Below, one piece after another: positions 5,683 to 7,538 of a stretch of DNA of 7,538 nucleotides (within the stretch, counting starts at the first letter, position 1; each line of letters begins with the position of its first letter). The DNA lies in assembly GCA_934845495.1 (NCBI GenBank), contig CAKWRB010000057.1, forward strand, positions 1-7,538, written 5' to 3'. Under the pieces are notes generated by a model that had not been told where the DNA came from, made no database searches, and saw only the letters and a list, made by a program, of their open reading frames with translations. This DNA is from an uncultured bacterium (GTDB lineage: Bacteria; Bacillota; Clostridia; Oscillospirales; Ruminococcaceae). Both the position numbers and the translations under genes were made by a program.

Positions 5683-6375
5683 ATGGGATTCAATGAGAAG
5701 GTTCATGCATTTATCGCAGCCAAGTTCTATGTCTATCTCACCGAGGCCTTTGGGGAGCGGGGCGAGCGCGCCTTTATCCATGGCACACAGTATTATGCCG
5801 AGCAGCGTGGCCGCCGGATGGCCCAGCGTGCCATCCGGGATGGGCGGGAGCTGGACTATGGCACCTATCTGGAGTATGGTGAGTGGGTGAATACCCCGGA
5901 AATCATCGCGGCTGGCTGCTCCAACCAGTCCACCATTGAATCCTGGGCGCCGGATTACCGGATCCATATCACCATGTGCCCCTGGTATGCCCAGTTCAAG
6001 GAGATGGGCCTCACCGATGCCGGCCATGTGTACTGTGCCCATCTGGATAACTCCATCTGCCGGGGCTTTAACCCCTACCTGACCTATCTGGTGCCCGAAA
6101 CCCTGCACAAGAGCGGCTTCTGCACCCACATCATCAAGGATGTGAACTTTGCGGTGGGGGAAAACCACCCCAAAAAGACTGAGTACCTCAAGGGCTTTGA
6201 CTACCATTGCGGACACTCCTACTGGTCGTACAGCGAGGTGGCTGCCGCCATCTTCGGCGCCGAGGGAGAGGAGATCAGCGCCAAGGTCATGAAGGACTTT
6301 GAGGAGACCTACGGCAAGGAGATGGCCGACAAGCTGGCCTCCTACAAGGACACCAACTTCAATGTAGCGGACTGA
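5683..6375 (+). CDS. L-2-amino-thiazoline-4-carboxylic acid hydrolase family protein
   Basis: The 230-residue soluble protein matches the ATC hydrolase family (PF14196). The founding Pseudomonas activity opens the ring of L-2-amino-thiazoline-4-carboxylate to N-carbamoyl-L-cysteine, on the way to L-cysteine. The central block is characteristic: MCPWYAQFKEMGLTDAGHVYC (98-118), then AHLDNSICRGFNPYLTY (119-135), CTHIIKD (147-153) and YHCGHSYW (174-181). The recurrent Cys99, Cys118, His120, Asp122, Cys126, His149, His175, Cys176 and His178 are candidate catalytic or metal-binding residues. The helical N-terminus (residues 5-50) carries no signal peptide, so it is cytoplasmic. Most members have never been assayed and their substrates probably vary. 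The start is ATG 5683 with AAGAGAGG at 5666-5673 (9-nt spacer), 42 nt after the membrane gene. No N-carbamoylcysteine amidohydrolase gene is present here. Confidence 0.87.
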   Translation: MGFNEKVHAFIAAKFYVYLTEAFGERGERAFIHGTQYYAEQRGRRMAQRAIRDGRELDYGTYLEYGEWVNTPEIIAAGCSNQSTIESWAPDYRIHITMCPWYAQFKEMGLTDAGHVYCAHLDNSICRGFNPYLTYLVPETLHKSGFCTHIIKDVNFAVGENHPKKTEYLKGFDYHCGHSYWSYSEVAAAIFGAEGEEISAKVMKDFEETYGKEMADKLASYKDTNFNVAD

Positions 6376-6394
6376 TCCCATACCGGGACAAAAT

Positions 6395-6438
6395 AAAAAA
6401 CGCCTCCCCTTCCAACGCTGGAAAGGGAGGCGTTTTTT
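6395..6438. terminator. Bidirectional intrinsic terminator between convergent operons
   Basis: A 20-bp hairpin (6395-6414 with 6419-6438, one C·A mismatch at 6409/6424, loop ACGC) has six A on the left and six T on the right, so either strand gives a GC-rich stem followed by a U-run. It lies 19 nt after the hydrolase stop and 19 nt beyond the stop of the minus-strand gene at 6458, and can end both transcripts. Confidence 0.93.
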
Positions 6439-6457
6439 GTTGTATTGGGCAGCAATG

Positions 6458-6802
6458 TCAGCAGTGGATCTCCAGGTCCAGGCGGACCGAGGCGGTGCCC
6501 AGATCGATTTTGGCCGAGGAGACCATCATACCGATGAGCATCAGCTCGGATCCGGAACCATGATGATCTCCGATGAGCTCCCAGTATGCTTCGGCAGCCC
6601 CATACTGGCCGCTGCGTCCGAAGTATTCGGAGAGTTCCTCCAGTTCCTCCCGCTTTCCGGCAGAGAAATCCGACTCAATGGTGATCAGATACCGCTCTGG
6701 CTCCCGGCGGATCCGGGTCTGGACATCGGTGGCTCCGATGGAAAACAGAAAGTTCACCAGCTCCTCGGTGATCCGCAGAATTCGTTTTTTATCCTGGCGC
6801 AT
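6458..6802 (-). CDS. Unrecognised 114-residue soluble protein downstream of DUF1576
   Basis: I do not recognise this protein. No membrane segment or signal peptide is seen. The likely fold order is helix (residues 5-23, KRILRITEELVNFLFSIGA), two strands (24-46, alternating charged and hydrophobic residues), helix (49-60), a Gly/His-containing stretch GDHHGSGSE (77-85), a helix (86-95) and a last strand (98-112). This order, with a Glu in the first helix and a Gly-rich turn before the last helix, recalls a small degenerate GHKL-ATPase fold, but the key Asn of the N-box is absent; treat that as a guess. The ATG at 6802 lies 4 nt after the DUF1576 stop, with AGGGAGG at 6812-6818 (9-nt spacer) inside the DUF1576 gene. 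The strong site and tight junction argue that it is real and co-translated. Confidence 0.78.
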   Translation of the reverse strand: MRQDKKRILRITEELVNFLFSIGATDVQTRIRREPERYLITIESDFSAGKREELEELSEYFGRSGQYGAAEAYWELIGDHHGSGSELMLIGMMVSSAKIDLGTASVRLDLEIHC

Positions 6803-6806
6803 TGTG

Positions 6807-7538
6807 TTATGCCTCCCTTTTGAAACTCTGGATCAGCGGCACCAGGATCAGTGCCACCAGTCCGGCTGTGAATCCGTTGTTGTAGAGATTGAGTCCGCCA
6901 TATACCGACCCCACAGTGGTTACAATGGCACAGTGGAGCATTCCGGCGGCAATGCCCCAACCAGCACCGAACTGTCCGGCAATGGGCGCCAGACCGGTCC
7001 CGAAGAGGGCAGCGAGCTGAATGGAAGGGTCAGCAGGCTGATAGCGCAGCAGCAGGGTGGCTGCCCAGATGCCGGCAACGATGGGGGCGCAGTTTTTGGG
7101 GTGCATACCAAAGGCAGCAAAGCCCATGATGGTGATCACACCGCCCAGGGTGGGGCCGTTGAGGTCACCGCCAATCAGCCAGAGCCAGCCGATGGCCAGC
7201 AGCCCCATGATGGCCATGTTCATAAAGGTGGGGCCAACACCGTCCATAAAGACGAAATCCGCCACCGCACGGCCGGAGTGCCGGGTGATGCGCCCCAGAC
7301 GGCGCAACTCCTCCTCGTCCGAGAGAAGCCATCCCCAGCCGAACAGCAGGGCCAGTCCGCCCAGACAAAGCCCGGTGAGCAGCGGAGGAAATCCACGCTG
7401 CCAGATCATCACGCTGCCGCTGTCCAGCTGAAATCCACGCAGGACCGACATCAGCGCAATGGCGACGAAACCGGCGGCAAACCCCACATTGAACAGGTTG
7501 TAACCCATGTGGAACGAAGCGGTGTGCGGAGCCAGTGC
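6807..7538 (-). CDS. DUF1576 multi-pass membrane protein, C-terminal part (5' end outside window)
   Basis: This is the C-terminal 243 residues of a membrane protein of the DUF1576 family (PF07613), of unknown function; family members are roughly 400 residues. The methionine at 7508 is not the start: the frame stays open to the right edge, adding ALAPHTASFH, which continues the family pattern. Hydrophobic segments follow through the fragment, with a GMHPKNCAPIVAGIW motif near the middle and an Ala/Gly-rich end. A motif is repeated at both ends of the fragment: GYNLFNVGFAAGFVA (about 7461-7505) and GLNLYNNGFTAGLVA (about 6852-6896), pointing to two related halves. The TAA stop is at 6807-6809. 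The small gene at 6458-6802 follows in the same operon. The promoter lies outside the window. Confidence 0.85.
   Translation of the reverse strand, partial: ALAPHTASFHMGYNLFNVGFAAGFVAIALMSVLRGFQLDSGSVMIWQRGFPPLLTGLCLGGLALLFGWGWLLSDEEELRRLGRITRHSGRAVADFVFMDGVGPTFMNMAIMGLLAIGWLWLIGGDLNGPTLGGVITIMGFAAFGMHPKNCAPIVAGIWAATLLLRYQPADPSIQLAALFGTGLAPIAGQFGAGWGIAAGMLHCAIVTTVGSVYGGLNLYNNGFTAGLVALILVPLIQSFKREA

Noticed and set aside
5662..6381. 239-residue minus-strand frame opposite the hydrolase gene
   Set aside because: Ends near the hydrolase ribosome binding site and mirrors the hydrolase coding sequence; no recognisable family.
6437..6823. 128-residue plus-strand frame over the small minus-strand gene
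   Set aside because: Begins inside the bidirectional terminator and has no ribosome binding site; the minus-strand gene has a strong one and fits the operon.
7506..7508. ATG at 7508 as the start of the DUF1576 gene
   Set aside because: The frame stays open to the window edge with family-like residues, no ribosome binding site precedes it, and the protein would be only about half the family length.

Overview
The window looks like part of a chromosome from an anaerobic, moderately GC-rich Firmicute, most likely a gut-type Clostridia of the Oscillospirales/Ruminococcaceae kind. This rests on the clostridial Rnf gene order (…G-E-A-B), the cluster-rich clostridial type of RnfB, strong GGAGG-type ribosome binding sites, and the company of DUF5058, DUF1576 and ATC-hydrolase-like genes. 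The taxon is inferred; no rRNA or other marker gene is present.

Region 1 (1-3124, + strand) is the 3' part of an rnf operon: the C-terminal part of RnfG (cut by the left edge), RnfE, RnfA and RnfB, tightly packed and closed by a strong intrinsic terminator at 3094-3124. Rnf couples electron flow between reduced ferredoxin and NAD+ to Na+ or H+ transport. Two features stand out: the visible part of RnfG holds three FMN-binding modules in tandem instead of one, and RnfE ends in a five-cysteine tail.

Region 2 (3125-3391) is an AT-rich intergenic stretch with a TATAAT -10 box and, just before the ribosome binding site of the next gene, two overlapping palindromes built on a GTAATAAT half-site. 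This is a likely operator.

Region 3 (3392-6375, + strand) is a four-gene cassette: a YheO/DauR-type PAS-HTH regulator, a DUF5058 membrane protein, a second unrecognised polytopic membrane protein, and an L-2-amino-thiazoline-4-carboxylic acid (ATC) hydrolase-family protein. The layout suggests a small-molecule sensor, a two-part membrane (probably transport) unit and a cytoplasmic hydrolase acting on the same compound. This is the best candidate here for an undescribed system; the substrate is unknown.

Region 4 (6395-7538) holds a shared bidirectional terminator, then a minus-strand operon read toward it: a DUF1576 multi-pass membrane protein (cut by the right edge) and, 4 nt after its stop, an unrecognised 114-residue soluble protein. 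No tRNA, rRNA, CRISPR array, insertion sequence or phage gene was seen.
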